A stretch of DNA of 61,826 nucleotides from an uncultured Clostridium sp. (GCA_900556135.1 USNR01000002.1:1-61826), one strand, 5' to 3'. Positions 1-9,623 are shown, counted from the stretch's first letter. Notes: generated by a model not told the origin, from the sequence alone. Translations and numbers: made by a program.

Positions 1-2
1 AT

Positions 3-428
3 GCCATAAGAACATGGTCTATACCTGGTAAAAAGTATGCTGTATATTGGTTATTTGCTTTTAGCAGAACTTTGTTCTTAAAAAACTCTTTTCCAGAGGA
101 TTTAAGATGTTATGAAGATGTTGCATTAATCCCTATTTTAGTAGGCACTGCTAGTTTAGTAACAACTATTGACTATGTTGGGTATAATTATACCTATAAT
201 AACTCTTTTAGTTTAACTCATGTTAATGATTTAGCAACTCAGAAATCACGGGCATTAGATTTCTACAAATCCTGTGAATATGCTGTGTCTCACTTTAAGA
301 ATTTGCCTAATGTAACTCCACATGATATCGATTTTTTTGAGAAAGATTATCAGAGGCGATTGAATGGTAAATTTAATTCTTTAAGTGATGAATTAAAGAA
401 AGAGTTTTCCAGTATTTATGGCAGGTAA
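3..428 (+). CDS. Glycosyltransferase family 2, C-terminal part (5' end outside window)
   Basis: The reading frame is open from position 3 with no stop before it, so this is the end of a gene that begins upstream; the internal TTG at 72 is not a real start. The visible 141 residues contain the late GT-A pattern of family 2 glycosyltransferases: a WSIPGKKYAVYWLF segment, a region of the type F..N.FPEDLRCYEDVALIP (acidic YED near the acceptor-side catalytic site) and a following hydrophobic stretch ending in a TIDYVGYNYTY motif. Such enzymes transfer sugars from nucleotide-sugars to cell-surface glycans at the cytoplasmic membrane. Donor and acceptor cannot be read from this fragment. A bidirectional terminator hairpin follows directly. 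Confidence 0.7.
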   Translation, partial: AIRTWSIPGKKYAVYWLFAFSRTLFLKNSFPEDLRCYEDVALIPILVGTASLVTTIDYVGYNYTYNNSFSLTHVNDLATQKSRALDFYKSCEYAVSHFKNLPNVTPHDIDFFEKDYQRRLNGKFNSLSDELKKEFSSIYGR

Positions 429-432
429 AAAT

Positions 433-466
433 AAAAGGTACTTCATTTAATTTTGAAGTACCTTTT
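433..466. terminator. Bidirectional intrinsic terminator
   Basis: A 13-bp perfect stem (AAAAGGTACTTCA and its complement) with a short AT loop lies between the convergent glycosyltransferase and DUF402 genes. T-runs occur on both sides, so it can end both transcripts. Confidence 0.85.
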
Positions 467-1001
467 ATTTTTCTATTAACTTTAAATATTTATATGAAAA
501 GCTCTTCAAGTTTTCTAAATTTGCTTTTGCAAACTCTATAATTTTATTTGCTTTTTCATATGCTAATTCATAATCTTTTTTACTTATTATCCTTTGTTTG
601 TATGCTTGTTCTAGCTCATCTTCGTCTAGTAAATGTATTCTTCCATCATGTACAATAACAACATCTAAATATAAATCATCTTCATATGGTATACCATCTT
701 GCACTCCCAAATTTCTTGCAATATCTATATACCATTCTACTATTTCTTTGTTGTTATTAAAAATTGCTGTAATGCAACAATTTTTATTTTCAGGATATAT
801 TTCTAACCAATAATATCCTTTTGCTAATATACATCTTTCTTCTGGGTCTACACGCCATTCTTCTTTTACTTCTTCTATTTGAAGCAATGATATATTTCCT
901 ACAAATTCTTTATTATTAATATACATATTTTTGCATTTACTTTTTAGAATACTAGTGTTTGCTCTTCCATCTGCAAATCTTCTTTTCAGTTTTTGTTCCA
1001 T
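465..1001 (-). CDS. DUF402 family protein (nucleoside tri-/diphosphatase-like)
   Basis: 178 residues. The central part carries the DUF402 signature: a WLEIYPENKNCCITAIFNN strand region, then EIVEWYIDIARNLGV, then the acidic DDLYLDVVIVHDG motif and a helical tail ELEQAYKQRIISKKDYELAYEKA. In this family (NtdP of Staphylococcus, FomD) the conserved acidic residues coordinate divalent metal and the proteins hydrolyse nucleoside tri/diphosphates or related phosphoanhydrides. The length is typical. It converges with the upstream glycosyltransferase over a shared terminator and shows no operon partner; the acyl-CoA ligase gene ends 70 bp upstream. The exact substrate is not readable. Confidence 0.8.
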   Translation of the reverse strand: MEQKLKRRFADGRANTSILKSKCKNMYINNKEFVGNISLLQIEEVKEEWRVDPEERCILAKGYYWLEIYPENKNCCITAIFNNNKEIVEWYIDIARNLGVQDGIPYEDDLYLDVVIVHDGRIHLLDEDELEQAYKQRIISKKDYELAYEKANKIIEFAKANLENLKSFSYKYLKLIEK

Positions 1002-1071
1002 CTTTATTCACCATTTCAATATTACTATATTAATTATAAAAAGTCTAGTGTTCCTTATTTTTAATTATACT

Positions 1072-2937
1072 TTACAAATTTTTATTTCTTATAAAATCTC
1101 CTTCAAATTCTTCTGCTAAGATATCCATACTTAATCTATCATAATATTTTCCATTTATAAATTCTGTTTTTCTTATTTCTATTTTTGTTATATGTTTATA
1201 TGAAGCTAGTTCTTTTGTTTCTTTTGATATATCCTTTTTTAGTTGTTCTTCTACATTTTCTATTTCTAATTCTTTTACTTTGTCTGAGTTTAGATATACT
1301 TCTGCACATAGTGCTACTTCTTGTCCTATATCATTTTTTACAGATTTTACTATTGTTTCTTCAACATAAGGTATTCTTAATATATAATTTTCTATTTCTT
1401 CTGGATATATATTTTTACCATTTTGTGTTACTATAACATTTTTTGACCTTCCTGTTATATAAATATAACCATCTTCATCAATTCTTCCTATATCACCTGA
1501 ACAGAAATATCCATCTTGCATAACCTCGTTAGTTGCTTCTTCGTCCTCATAATAACCAAGCATTACAGTTGGTCCTTTTATTAATAGTTCACCTTCTCCT
1601 GCTTCATTTGGATTAATAACTTTTATATCTGTATCTAATACAGCTTTACCTGTTGAGGCATATCTAGAAGGTTCATACTCAGGTGTCAACGCTGCTATAG
1701 GCGCTGTTTCTGTAAGTCCATAACCTTGTAAGAATTTTATTCCTATATCTTCAACCCATTTTCCAACCTTTCCATCAATTGGAGCTGCTGCTGAAACTAT
1801 AATTCTAATGTTTCCGCCAAGGTTATCCAATATTTCTTTAAACACTTTCCTTTTTATATCTATGTTTACAGCTTTAAGGGCATTCGTGATATGTATCATT
1901 GAATTTACCATACCCTCTTTATTGCTCTTTTTGATTGTTTCATTTATTTTTTTGTATAAATTTTCGACTAAAAGAGGGACTGTAAGCATTGCTGTAGGCT
2001 TTGATTCCTGAAGATTTGGAACAATATATTTCAAACCCTCGCATATAGCCACTGACGAACCTGTTGCAAATGGTAATAAAAATCCTATCGTAGATTCATA
2101 TGTATGATGTAATGGCAAAATTGAGAATAATCTGTCTTCTGGATTCAATTTTACATATGCTGAAACAGCATTTATGTTTGCAGCTAAATTTCTATTGCAA
2201 ATCATTACTCCTTTAGATTTTGATGTAGTTCCTGATGTAAATATTAATACCTTAAATTCTTCTGGATCAATTTCTATATCCATATACGAATTATCTCCAC
2301 CATCTAATAATTCTTTTCCTTCTTTTATTAGATAATTTATTCCCATATGTTTACCAACTATGTAATCATCAGAATCCATTTCTATAAAATATTTTACTGT
2401 TGGTATGTTATTTTCTATTTTTCTTATGGCATCCTTTTTCTTAGCTGAAAAAATAACTGCTGTAGCTCTTGCTCTGTTTATTACATTTTCCAATTCGTTG
2501 TCTGGCAACTCCTTATCAACAGGAACAGCTATTCCTGCTCCACAAAGCATTGTCATATAAGATAAATACCATCCGTAAGTCGTTTCACTTACTATAACAA
2601 CTCTTGAATTTTTAGGCAACATTTTTATTAATTTTGTACCTAAAGATACCACATCTTCCCCAAATTGTTTATATGTTGTTTCCTTATAAGGTTCTTTATG
2701 ATTTGGCTTTTGTAATATTAATGGTTGATTAGGATAATTTTCCATAGAATGTATAAAAATTTCTTTTACTGTTTTGTAATTCGTATGTTCATATGGTTGA
2801 TACTTTTTATTTTTGCTATCTTTTTGTTTTTCCACCTTTTCGTAGTCTATCTTCATTTCATCTAAATCTTCTATATTATCCATTTTTATTTTATTAAATT
2901 TTAAATTTGGTATCTTAAAATCTTTTAATATTCTCAT
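1072..2937 (-). CDS. AMP-forming acyl-CoA synthetase (long-chain fatty acid-CoA ligase-like)
   Basis: 621 residues of the ANL adenylating superfamily. Core motifs are seen in order: the P-loop-like A3 motif LIFTSGTTSKSKG, the A5 motif QGYGLTETAP, the A7 region GYFCSGDIGRIDEDGYIYITGR and the hinge/A8 motif NVIVTQNGKNIYPEEIE, whose NGKN..PEE form is typical of FadD-type long-chain enzymes. It would activate a fatty acid to acyl-AMP and then acyl-CoA in the cytoplasm or at the membrane. An unusual charged extension of about 50 residues precedes the catalytic domain. The TetR gene 70 bp upstream on the same strand probably shares the transcript, as often seen for fatty-acid genes. SD AAGGAAGGA precedes the ATG. 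Confidence 0.85.
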   Translation of the reverse strand: MRILKDFKIPNLKFNKIKMDNIEDLDEMKIDYEKVEKQKDSKNKKYQPYEHTNYKTVKEIFIHSMENYPNQPLILQKPNHKEPYKETTYKQFGEDVVSLGTKLIKMLPKNSRVVIVSETTYGWYLSYMTMLCGAGIAVPVDKELPDNELENVINRARATAVIFSAKKKDAIRKIENNIPTVKYFIEMDSDDYIVGKHMGINYLIKEGKELLDGGDNSYMDIEIDPEEFKVLIFTSGTTSKSKGVMICNRNLAANINAVSAYVKLNPEDRLFSILPLHHTYESTIGFLLPFATGSSVAICEGLKYIVPNLQESKPTAMLTVPLLVENLYKKINETIKKSNKEGMVNSMIHITNALKAVNIDIKRKVFKEILDNLGGNIRIIVSAAAPIDGKVGKWVEDIGIKFLQGYGLTETAPIAALTPEYEPSRYASTGKAVLDTDIKVINPNEAGEGELLIKGPTVMLGYYEDEEATNEVMQDGYFCSGDIGRIDEDGYIYITGRSKNVIVTQNGKNIYPEEIENYILRIPYVEETIVKSVKNDIGQEVALCAEVYLNSDKVKELEIENVEEQLKKDISKETKELASYKHITKIEIRKTEFINGKYYDRLSMDILAEEFEGDFIRNKNL

Positions 2938-3007
2938 TTCTTGTTATATCCTTCCTTCATCTCTACAAATATGTCTTTCAATTGTTTTTATAATCTATCT
3001 AAATAAC

Positions 3008-3580
3008 TTATTTTACTTTTTTCAATTTTTTTATAAAGGTTTTATCTATTTCCGAATACAATTCTGGCACTTCTATTTCTTTATCTTTTCTCATTTTATA
3101 AATAAGACTTGAAGAAGTTAAACCAAAAATTCCTGATGCCATTACATTGCTGTCTCCATCTATTATTTCGCCCTTTTTTATTCCTTCTTTTATTATATTT
3201 TCTACTATTTCTATATATTCGAATATATATTTTTTACATATAATGCTTCTAGGACCACTTCCCCAAATTTCACTAAGTACTATTGTCATTAAATCTTCAT
3301 ACTTCACCAATACTTTTATTTGAATTAGTACAATTGCTCTTATCTTGTCTAACGAACTCGTTAAGTTTTCTGTTTTTATTTCAATACTATTTTTTAATAA
3401 TTTTACGCCTTCTTCTATTAGAAATTCAAATATTTCTTCCTTGCTCGAAAAATGATAATACAGAGTACCTTTAGCCACTCCAACAGCGGCAGTAATTTCC
3501 TCCACACTAGTTGCATCATAACCTTTTTCTGCAAATAACTTCATAGAAGCTTCAAATATTTTTCTTTTAGTTTTGTTCAT
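3008..3580 (-). CDS. TetR/AcrR family transcriptional regulator
   Basis: 190 residues with a canonical N-terminal TetR helix-turn-helix: KRKIFEASMKLFAEKGYDATSVEEIT followed by the recognition helix in VAKGTLYYHFSSKEEIF. The C-terminal two thirds are a helical ligand-binding domain without a recognisable ligand signature. It sits directly upstream of, and in line with, the acyl-CoA ligase gene, so regulation of that gene (fatty acid or acyl-CoA sensing) is a reasonable inference. The 144-bp spacer upstream toward mreB holds its promoter region, but no clear operator was picked out by eye. Confidence 0.85.
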   Translation of the reverse strand: MNKTKRKIFEASMKLFAEKGYDATSVEEITAAVGVAKGTLYYHFSSKEEIFEFLIEEGVKLLKNSIEIKTENLTSSLDKIRAIVLIQIKVLVKYEDLMTIVLSEIWGSGPRSIICKKYIFEYIEIVENIIKEGIKKGEIIDGDSNVMASGIFGLTSSSLIYKMRKDKEIEVPELYSEIDKTFIKKLKKVK

Positions 3581-3724
3581 TTTATTTTCTCATTCCCTCA
3601 AAACAATTTAAAGGTATTATATAATATTTTCTTATTTTAATGCAATAGTATTTTTTGAATATCTAGTCGGGTATTCACAGATTGCCTTTCATTTATCCAT
3701 CCATTCAGTTTTTGTTAATTATCT

Positions 3725-4762
3725 TTATATGCTATTTATACTAATTCTATAGTTTTGTTTTTTCACTCTTTTTCCGTCTATCTCATCAAGGTTATTTAAA
3801 GCTTTACCTGTTCCTAACGCAACACATGATACGGCATCATCAGCTATAGTAACTTTTATGCCTGTAGATTCTTGTATCAATTTATCTAATCCATCTATTA
3901 AGCATCCTCCACCTGTCATAAAAATTCCTCTCTCACTAATATCTGCTGCAAGTTCTGGTGGAGTTTTTTCTAGTATAGAATGTACTGCTTCAACAATTTG
4001 CTCTCCGCACTCTTTAAGTGCATCTAACATTTCGCTTGAATAAATCGTTACAGTTTTTGGTAGCCCACTTGTTAAATCTCTTCCTCTTATTTGCATTTCA
4101 GCATCTTGAATTTTAGGATAAACACAACCTATATTAATTTTTAAATCTTCAGCCGTTCTTTCTCCTATCATTATATTATGTTTTTTCTTTATATATTTTA
4201 CAATAGCCTCATCAAACTTATCTCCTGCAACTTTAATAGATGTACTAATTACAGTTCCTCCTAATGAAATAATCGCAATATCTGTAGTTCCTCCACCTAT
4301 ATCTACCACCATATTTCCACATGGTTTTGATATATCTAAACCTGCTCCAATAGCAGCCGCCAATGGTTCCTCTATTAAGTACACTCTTCTGGCCCCTGCT
4401 TGTGATGCAGCATCTATTACAGCCTTTTTTTCAACTTCTGTGACCAAAGATGGTACACAAATCATAATTCTTGGAGCAAAAATATATTTACCACACACTT
4501 TGTTTATGAAATATTTAAGCATTCTCTCTGTAACAGTATAATCTGAAATAACACCTTCCCTTAAAGGTCTTGTTGCAATAATATTTCCAGGAGTTCTTCC
4601 TAACATTTTTCTAGCTTCTTTTCCAACGGCAAGAACCTCTCCAGTATTTTTGTCTGTTGCCACAACCGAAGGTTCTCTTAAAACAACTCCCTTTCCCTTA
4701 ACATATGCTATAACAGTAGCTGTTCCTAAGTCTATTCCTATATCTTGTCCCCAATCAAACAT
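3725..4762 (-). CDS. mreB: Rod-shape-determining actin homologue MreB/Mbl
   Basis: 345 residues, the usual MreB length. It shows the actin/HSP70 ATPase motifs: phosphate-1 DIGIDLGTATVIAYV near residue 7, the connect-1 region EEPLAAAIGAGL, phosphate-2 NMVVDIGGGTTDIAII near residue 150, and the adenosine motif IFMTGGGCLIDGL near residue 280. MreB polymerises under the membrane and organises lateral wall synthesis, so the cell is probably rod-shaped. No mreC or mreD lies next to it, which suggests a solitary paralogue of Mbl/MreBH type, but MreB and Mbl cannot be told apart here. SD GAAAGGAAG lies 7 bases before ATG. Confidence 0.88.
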   Translation of the reverse strand: MFDWGQDIGIDLGTATVIAYVKGKGVVLREPSVVATDKNTGEVLAVGKEARKMLGRTPGNIIATRPLREGVISDYTVTERMLKYFINKVCGKYIFAPRIMICVPSLVTEVEKKAVIDAASQAGARRVYLIEEPLAAAIGAGLDISKPCGNMVVDIGGGTTDIAIISLGGTVISTSIKVAGDKFDEAIVKYIKKKHNIMIGERTAEDLKINIGCVYPKIQDAEMQIRGRDLTSGLPKTVTIYSSEMLDALKECGEQIVEAVHSILEKTPPELAADISERGIFMTGGGCLIDGLDKLIQESTGIKVTIADDAVSCVALGTGKALNNLDEIDGKRVKKQNYRISINSI

Positions 4763-5064
4763 TTATATCTTCCTTTCGTAATTCACATTTTCCCAAAACA
4801 TATAAAACAATTTATATAAAATTTTATTCTATTCATCTATATTATTATTTGTTATTTGTTTCAAATTCATTACAATTATATTACATTTCATGTCAAATAT
4901 CAAATACTTTTTGCAATTATATTAATTTTTATTATCTTTTATTTATACCCAAAATTTATATAACAAATTTTCATGCAACATTTTGTTTATTAGAAAAATA
5001 AACATAGCTTTTCTAATGAATAAAAATATGATGTGCAATTATCTTACACATCATACATAACATC
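4763..5064. other. AT-rich spacer upstream of mreB and downstream of thrS
   Basis: About 300 bp with very low G+C. The only clear structure is the thrS terminator at its right end. The mreB promoter must lie in the left part, but the sequence is so AT-rich that no single -35/-10 pair stands out. No small ORF with a ribosome binding site was found. Confidence 0.6.
5019..5055 (-). terminator. Intrinsic terminator of thrS
   Basis: Read on the minus strand, TATGATGTG pairs perfectly with CACATCATA across an 11-base loop and is followed by TTTTTATT. It lies ten bases after the thrS stop. Confidence 0.8.
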
Positions 5065-7002
5065 TTATTTTGCAAATTCTTTTATTTCTTCATCAATTTT
5101 AGAGATAAATTCTTCTAATCCCATTGCTCCTATATCTCCATCTTTTCTGTCTCTTACACCAACTTGATTACTTTCTTGTTCTTTATCACCAACAATTAAC
5201 ATATAAGGAACTTTCTGTAATTGTGCCTCACGAATCTTGTATCCTGTTTTTTCTGCTCTATCATCAACCTCAACTCTTATACCTTTTTCTTCTAATTCAG
5301 CTTTAACTTTATTTGCATAGTCTAAATGTTTATCTGAAATTGGTAATATTTTAACTTGTAATGGAGCAAGCCATGTTGGGAATGCACCTTTTGTTTCCTC
5401 TATTAAGAATGCCATAAATCTATCAAGGGTACCCAAAATTGCTCTATGAATTACAACAGGTCTGTGTGCTTTTCCATCTTCACCTATATATTCAAGTTCA
5501 AATCTTTCTGGTAACAAGAAATCCAATTGACATGTAGAAACCGTTACATCATGACCAATTGCTGATTTTAATTGAACATCTAATTTTGGTCCATAAAATG
5601 CAGCCTCTCCTTCAGCTTCATAGAAGTCTAGATTTAGTTCTGTTAGTATTTCTCTTAATTCACTTTCAGCCTTTTCCCACATTTCATCATCATCAAAATA
5701 TTTATGTTTATCATTTTTATCTCTTAAAGACAATCTGAACTTATAATCTTTAAATCCAAAATCTTTATATACAGAAAGTATTAATTCAACAACCTTAGCA
5801 ACTTCTTCTTTTATTTGGTCTGGTCTTACAAATAAATGTGCATCATTTTGACACATTTGACGTACTCTTTCTATTCCACATACAGCACCACTATCTTCAT
5901 ATCTAAAGTCATGTGCTAACTCTCCAATTCTTATTGGTAAATCTTTATATGAACGCATCTTGCTTTTAAATATCAGCATATGATGTGGACAATTCATTGG
6001 TCTTAATACTAATTCTTCATTATCCATTTTCATTACAGGGAACATATCTTCTTTATAGTGATCCCAATGTCCTGAAGTTTTGTATAGTTCCACATTTGCA
6101 AGTGATGGAGTATATACATGTTTATATCCCATCTTAATTTCCTTGTCTTGAATATATCTTTCTAACAATCTTCTTACCGTTGCTCCATTAGGTAAATACA
6201 TAGGAAGTCCAGAACCAACCAATTTATGTGTCATAAACAATTCTAGGTCTTTTCCTAATCTTCTATGATCTCTTTGCTTTGCTTCTTCTAACATATTTAG
6301 GTGTTCCTCAAGAAAACTTGCTTTAGGGAAAGAAACTCCATAAATTCTTTGAAGCATTTTGTTCTTTTCATCGCCTCTCCAGTATGCACCTGAAGTAGAT
6401 AGTAGTTTAACACTTTTAACTTTTCCTGTACTAATTAAGTGTGGTCCTGCACAAAGGTCAGTAAACTCACCTTGTTTATAAAAAGATATTACTTCTCCCT
6501 CTGGTAAATCTTTTATTAGTTCAACTTTATAATCTTCTCCTAAATCCTTCATTAGCTTAATAGCTTCTTCTCTAGGAAGTTCAAATCTTTCTATTGGAAG
6601 ATCCTCTTTAATAATCTTTTTCATCTCTTCTTCTATTTTTGCAAAATCATCCTCTGAAAACTTTTCTTCCATATCAAAGTCATAATAAAATCCTGCTTCA
6701 ATAGCTGGTCCTATTGCTAATTTAACATTTTTATATAATCTTTTAATAGCTTGTGCCATTATATGAGAAGTTGTATGCCAATATGCTTTTTTACCATCCT
6801 CATCATCAAAAGTTAATATTTCTAGCTTGCAGTCTTTGTCTAATTTATATCTTAAATCTACAACCTTGCCATCAACTCTTCCAGCCATTGCTATTCTTGC
6901 TAAACCTTCGCTGATTTCTTTTGCAACATCAAAAACAGACACTCCGTTTTCAACTTGCTTTTTGCTTCCATCTTTTAATTCAATATTAATCAATTTAATC
7001 AC
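5065..7002 (-). CDS. thrS: Threonyl-tRNA synthetase
   Basis: 645 residues from the chosen GTG at 7002. Domain order is complete: N-terminal TGS (INIELKDGS), the editing/SAD domain with zinc-type HTTSHIMAQA and DLCAGPHL, class II catalytic core with motif 2 FRYEDSGAVCGIERVRQM and motif 3 HRAILGTLDRFMAFLIEE, the MNCPHH zinc ligand, and the C-terminal anticodon-binding domain. It charges tRNA-Thr in the cytoplasm. A longer frame opens at TTG 7029, but that codon lies at the end of the leader terminator, so the start must be at GTG 7002 or TTG 6993 after the SD AGAAAGGA. Expression is controlled by the T-box leader just upstream. No unusual residue was noticed. Confidence 0.95.
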   Translation of the reverse strand: MIKLINIELKDGSKKQVENGVSVFDVAKEISEGLARIAMAGRVDGKVVDLRYKLDKDCKLEILTFDDEDGKKAYWHTTSHIMAQAIKRLYKNVKLAIGPAIEAGFYYDFDMEEKFSEDDFAKIEEEMKKIIKEDLPIERFELPREEAIKLMKDLGEDYKVELIKDLPEGEVISFYKQGEFTDLCAGPHLISTGKVKSVKLLSTSGAYWRGDEKNKMLQRIYGVSFPKASFLEEHLNMLEEAKQRDHRRLGKDLELFMTHKLVGSGLPMYLPNGATVRRLLERYIQDKEIKMGYKHVYTPSLANVELYKTSGHWDHYKEDMFPVMKMDNEELVLRPMNCPHHMLIFKSKMRSYKDLPIRIGELAHDFRYEDSGAVCGIERVRQMCQNDAHLFVRPDQIKEEVAKVVELILSVYKDFGFKDYKFRLSLRDKNDKHKYFDDDEMWEKAESELREILTELNLDFYEAEGEAAFYGPKLDVQLKSAIGHDVTVSTCQLDFLLPERFELEYIGEDGKAHRPVVIHRAILGTLDRFMAFLIEETKGAFPTWLAPLQVKILPISDKHLDYANKVKAELEEKGIRVEVDDRAEKTGYKIREAQLQKVPYMLIVGDKEQESNQVGVRDRKDGDIGAMGLEEFISKIDEEIKEFAK

Positions 7003-7030
7003 AATCCTTTCTAATTTTGATAATAACAAA

Positions 7031-7250
7031 GCACCCCTAAATGCTTTGTTTTTGCATTTAGGAGTGCAATTTATTTACACGGTTCCATCCTAATTTTAAC
7101 TTAATTCATAAAAGTAAGCCTTAGCCAGCATTATTATACTGTGAGGTAGTTTTTCAAATACGTTTTCCTTTGTTGGCTTTCAGCCACGACCAACAATCTC
7201 TTTTGGCAACCTTTATTTTACTTTGTCTCATTACCTTTTCTTATTAACAT
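7031..7250 (-). promoter_or_regulatory. T-box riboswitch (tRNA-Thr sensing) of thrS
   Basis: On the minus strand the leader shows a stem I with the AGAGA motif and GGCTGAAAGCC hairpin, a GAAAAACTACC specifier-loop region, and the T-box/antiterminator sequence AGGATGGAACCGTG at 7078-7091. A terminator follows at 7031-7067 (GCACTCCTAAATGC paired with GCATTTAGGGGTGC, then TTTGTT). The codon in the specifier loop could be ACU or ACC; both encode Thr, matching the gene. Uncharged tRNA-Thr should stabilise the antiterminator and allow thrS transcription. The 5' boundary is approximate. Confidence 0.9.
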
Positions 7251-7316
7251 ATTTTTATAATACAACTTTTTTTATGTTATGTCAATATAAAATTTTAATT
7301 TTTTATATATACTCAA

Positions 7317-8633
7317 TTATTCAACCTCATACCCTGGCTTTTCTAATAACCTAAACATATTCTTCTTGTATGCTTCAACTCCAGGTTGATTGAATGGATT
7401 AACTCCTAATATTTTAGCCGACATAGCACATGCAAGTTCAAAGAAATAAATTAGTTGTCCTAAATTTTCCTCATTCAATTCTTCCATTGTTATCATTATA
7501 TTCGGAACATTTCCTTCCACATGTGCCTCTATAGTTCCTTCCATCGCTTTTTTATTAACAAAGTCCATTGTCTTATCACTTAAATAGTTCAAACCATCTA
7601 AATCGTCTTCGTCAAATAATATTTCCATATCCTGATCAGTTTCATCTATATTAATTACTGTTTCAAATAGATTTCTTCTTCCTTGTTGAATATATTGACC
7701 TAAAGAATGCAAATCGGTTGTAAAGTCAACTCCAGCAGGAAAAACCCCCTTGCCATCTTTTCCTTCGCTTTCTCCAAATAATTGCTTCCACCACTCAGTT
7801 ACAAAATGCATTTTTGGCTCATAGTTAACTAATATTTCTATATTTTTTTGATTCTTATATAATATATTTCTTACCACAGCATATTGGTAACATTCATTAT
7901 ACTTTAAATTTGAGTCACTATATCTTTCTTGTGCAAATCTTGCTCCTTTCATTAATTTGTCTATATCTATCCCCGCAACTGCAATCGGTAATAGCCCAAC
8001 AGCTGTAAGTACTGAGAACCTTCCTCCAATATTATCTGGCACCACAAATGTTTCATATTTTTCTCTATCAGCAAGCTTTTTTAATGCCCCTTTTTCTTTA
8101 TCTGTTGTTACATAAATCCTCTTTCTAGCTTCTTCAAGTCCATATTTTTCTTCTAACAATCTTCTTAGCATCCTAAATGCAATTGCTGGTTCTGTTGTTG
8201 TTCCTGACTTTGATATTACGTTTATAGAAAAATCTTTGTCTTGAATAAACATCATAAGTTCTTTCATATATGATGGACTTATATTATTCCCCGCATATAA
8301 TATTTTAGGATTTGAAATCTTAACAGATTCTTTCATATTATCAAAAGAATTTCTTAATGCTTCAATTACAGCTCTGGCACCTAAATATGACCCACCTATT
8401 CCGATTACTACTAATATTTCTGAATCCTTTTGAATTTTTTTAGCACACTTTTTTATTTTGCTAAATTCTTTTTTGTCATAGTTACTTGGTAATTCCAACC
8501 AACCAAGGAATTTATCCTCTTCATCTTTTGTTTTTTGCAATTCTTCATGTATTTTTTTCACTTCTTTTTCATATTCTAATATCTTCTTTACTTCTATCCC
8601 AGAATATCTCAAATCCATTTTTAAACCTAGCAT
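7317..8633 (-). CDS. pgi: Glucose-6-phosphate isomerase
   Basis: 438 residues, the short Firmicute form. The PGI signature is visible: IGIGGSYLGARAVIEAL near residue 80, the sugar-phosphate loop SKSGTTTEPAIAFR, the segment NIGGRFSVLTAVGLLP, the catalytic Glu region LFGESEGKDGKG, and the QPGVEAYKKNMF motif near the C-terminus with the catalytic Lys. It interconverts glucose-6-phosphate and fructose-6-phosphate in glycolysis, in keeping with the amylase and AdhE genes of this organism. SD AAAGGAGAG precedes the start MLGLKM; the second Met (MDLRYS) is also possible. It appears monocistronic. Confidence 0.95.
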   Translation of the reverse strand: MLGLKMDLRYSGIEVKKILEYEKEVKKIHEELQKTKDEEDKFLGWLELPSNYDKKEFSKIKKCAKKIQKDSEILVVIGIGGSYLGARAVIEALRNSFDNMKESVKISNPKILYAGNNISPSYMKELMMFIQDKDFSINVISKSGTTTEPAIAFRMLRRLLEEKYGLEEARKRIYVTTDKEKGALKKLADREKYETFVVPDNIGGRFSVLTAVGLLPIAVAGIDIDKLMKGARFAQERYSDSNLKYNECYQYAVVRNILYKNQKNIEILVNYEPKMHFVTEWWKQLFGESEGKDGKGVFPAGVDFTTDLHSLGQYIQQGRRNLFETVINIDETDQDMEILFDEDDLDGLNYLSDKTMDFVNKKAMEGTIEAHVEGNVPNIMITMEELNEENLGQLIYFFELACAMSAKILGVNPFNQPGVEAYKKNMFRLLEKPGYEVE

Positions 8634-8708
8634 AAGTTCACTCTCCTTTGTTAAATATTATTCATATGTTTTCCTCTTTATTTTCAGTTTTATTTTATAA
8701 TATAATAA

Positions 8709-8739
8709 AAAAAATAGCAATACGAACTTGCTATTTTTT
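8709..8739 (-). terminator. Intrinsic terminator after the DUF5684 gene
   Basis: A 12-bp perfect stem AAAAAATAGCAA/TTGCTATTTTTT with an 8-base loop lies 40 bases beyond the stop of the DUF5684 gene. Its AT-only flanks allow it to act in either direction. Confidence 0.75.
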
Positions 8740-8780
8740 CTATAACCATTACTTATATATTTTCTTTCACTATTTAACTA

Positions 8781-9623
8781 TTATTCCTCAACTCCAACAT
8801 ATATTGAGTTATCTGAAAATGCTAATATAGATTCAAATATCGGCCACAATAACCATAATCCAAACCCAAATGCAGGAGTTTTATCAAATGCTTCTGCTAG
8901 CATAAATCTACTTGCTACTTTTACTATCCATAGTAAAGCCCATCCCACAACTGGTATGCATAACAATATTAACCATAAAGGTGTCATTCCACAAATTTTC
9001 AACATTGTTACATCCCTATATATTGGAATAAATATTGCCCATGGCTTTTTTCCAGCTTTTTTGTATATTATAAATCTTACTATTAGTTTATACACTTCTA
9101 ATATAACAATTATAATTACTATACTATGAATAATATTGGCAGACCACAAAACAGATAATACTAAATCAGCCTTATCTGCTGTCGTCATATCGGCTGTTGC
9201 CTTTTCCATTAATTCCGAAACTGTTGCACCTGCTTCTAAATCATCCAAAGTTTCATCTATATTTAATTTATCAAGAACCTTGTTTACTTGTTTTTCATCA
9301 AAATTTTTCAATACCTTATTTATAGTATCAACATTATCTGCACTAATATTTTTTTCTTCTAACTCTTCTTTGCTTTCCTCAAGCATTTTTGCTATCTCAT
9401 CATTTGTATACTCTTTACTTAACTCTCTATATTTTTCTATTGCTTGTGCCAGATTAGATTTTGTTAATCCTTGCTCTCCAAAAGATTCTACCACACTATT
9501 TATTATCTCTTTTGGTTCAACTTCTTCTGCTTCTATATTTTCAGCATTCACATTGATATTAAAAGTGCAACACATAATTATCATTGCTATAATCGCTACT
9601 ATTATCTTGACTTTTTTCATCAT
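8781..9623 (-). CDS. Exported, membrane-anchored protein with DUF5684 domain
   Basis: 280 residues from the ATG at 9623, chosen because SD AAAGGAGA lies just before it; the frame stays open upstream to 9665. Residues 1-25 are a signal peptide (MKKVKIIVAIIAMIIMCCTF..NVNAEN). Residues 30-150 are acidic and helical, probably extracytoplasmic. After a membrane segment near residue 165, the C-terminal third has the DUF5684 pattern: KKAGKKPWAIFIPIYRDVTMLKICG, a hydrophobic CIPVVGWALLWIV segment, and FDKTPAFGFGLWLLWPIFESILAF. DUF5684 proteins are membrane proteins of unknown role, sometimes next to signal peptidases. No partner gene is adjacent; it is divergent from the M14 peptidase. Confidence 0.75.
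   Translation of the reverse strand: MMKKVKIIVAIIAMIIMCCTFNINVNAENIEAEEVEPKEIINSVVESFGEQGLTKSNLAQAIEKYRELSKEYTNDEIAKMLEESKEELEEKNISADNVDTINKVLKNFDEKQVNKVLDKLNIDETLDDLEAGATVSELMEKATADMTTADKADLVLSVLWSANIIHSIVIIIVILEVYKLIVRFIIYKKAGKKPWAIFIPIYRDVTMLKICGMTPLWLILLCIPVVGWALLWIVKVASRFMLAEAFDKTPAFGFGLWLLWPIFESILAFSDNSIYVGVEE

Noticed and set aside
72..428. Stand-alone 118-aa ORF at the left edge
   Set aside because: The frame is open to the window start and the upstream codons fit the glycosyltransferase, so the TTG at 72 is internal.
598..813. Plus-strand Ser-rich ORF
   Set aside because: It is a mirror of the DUF402 gene caused by Glu/Asp codons on the other strand; no SD.
7003..7029. Longer thrS start at TTG 7029
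   Set aside because: It lies at the end of the T-box terminator and before the SD, so it cannot be the start.
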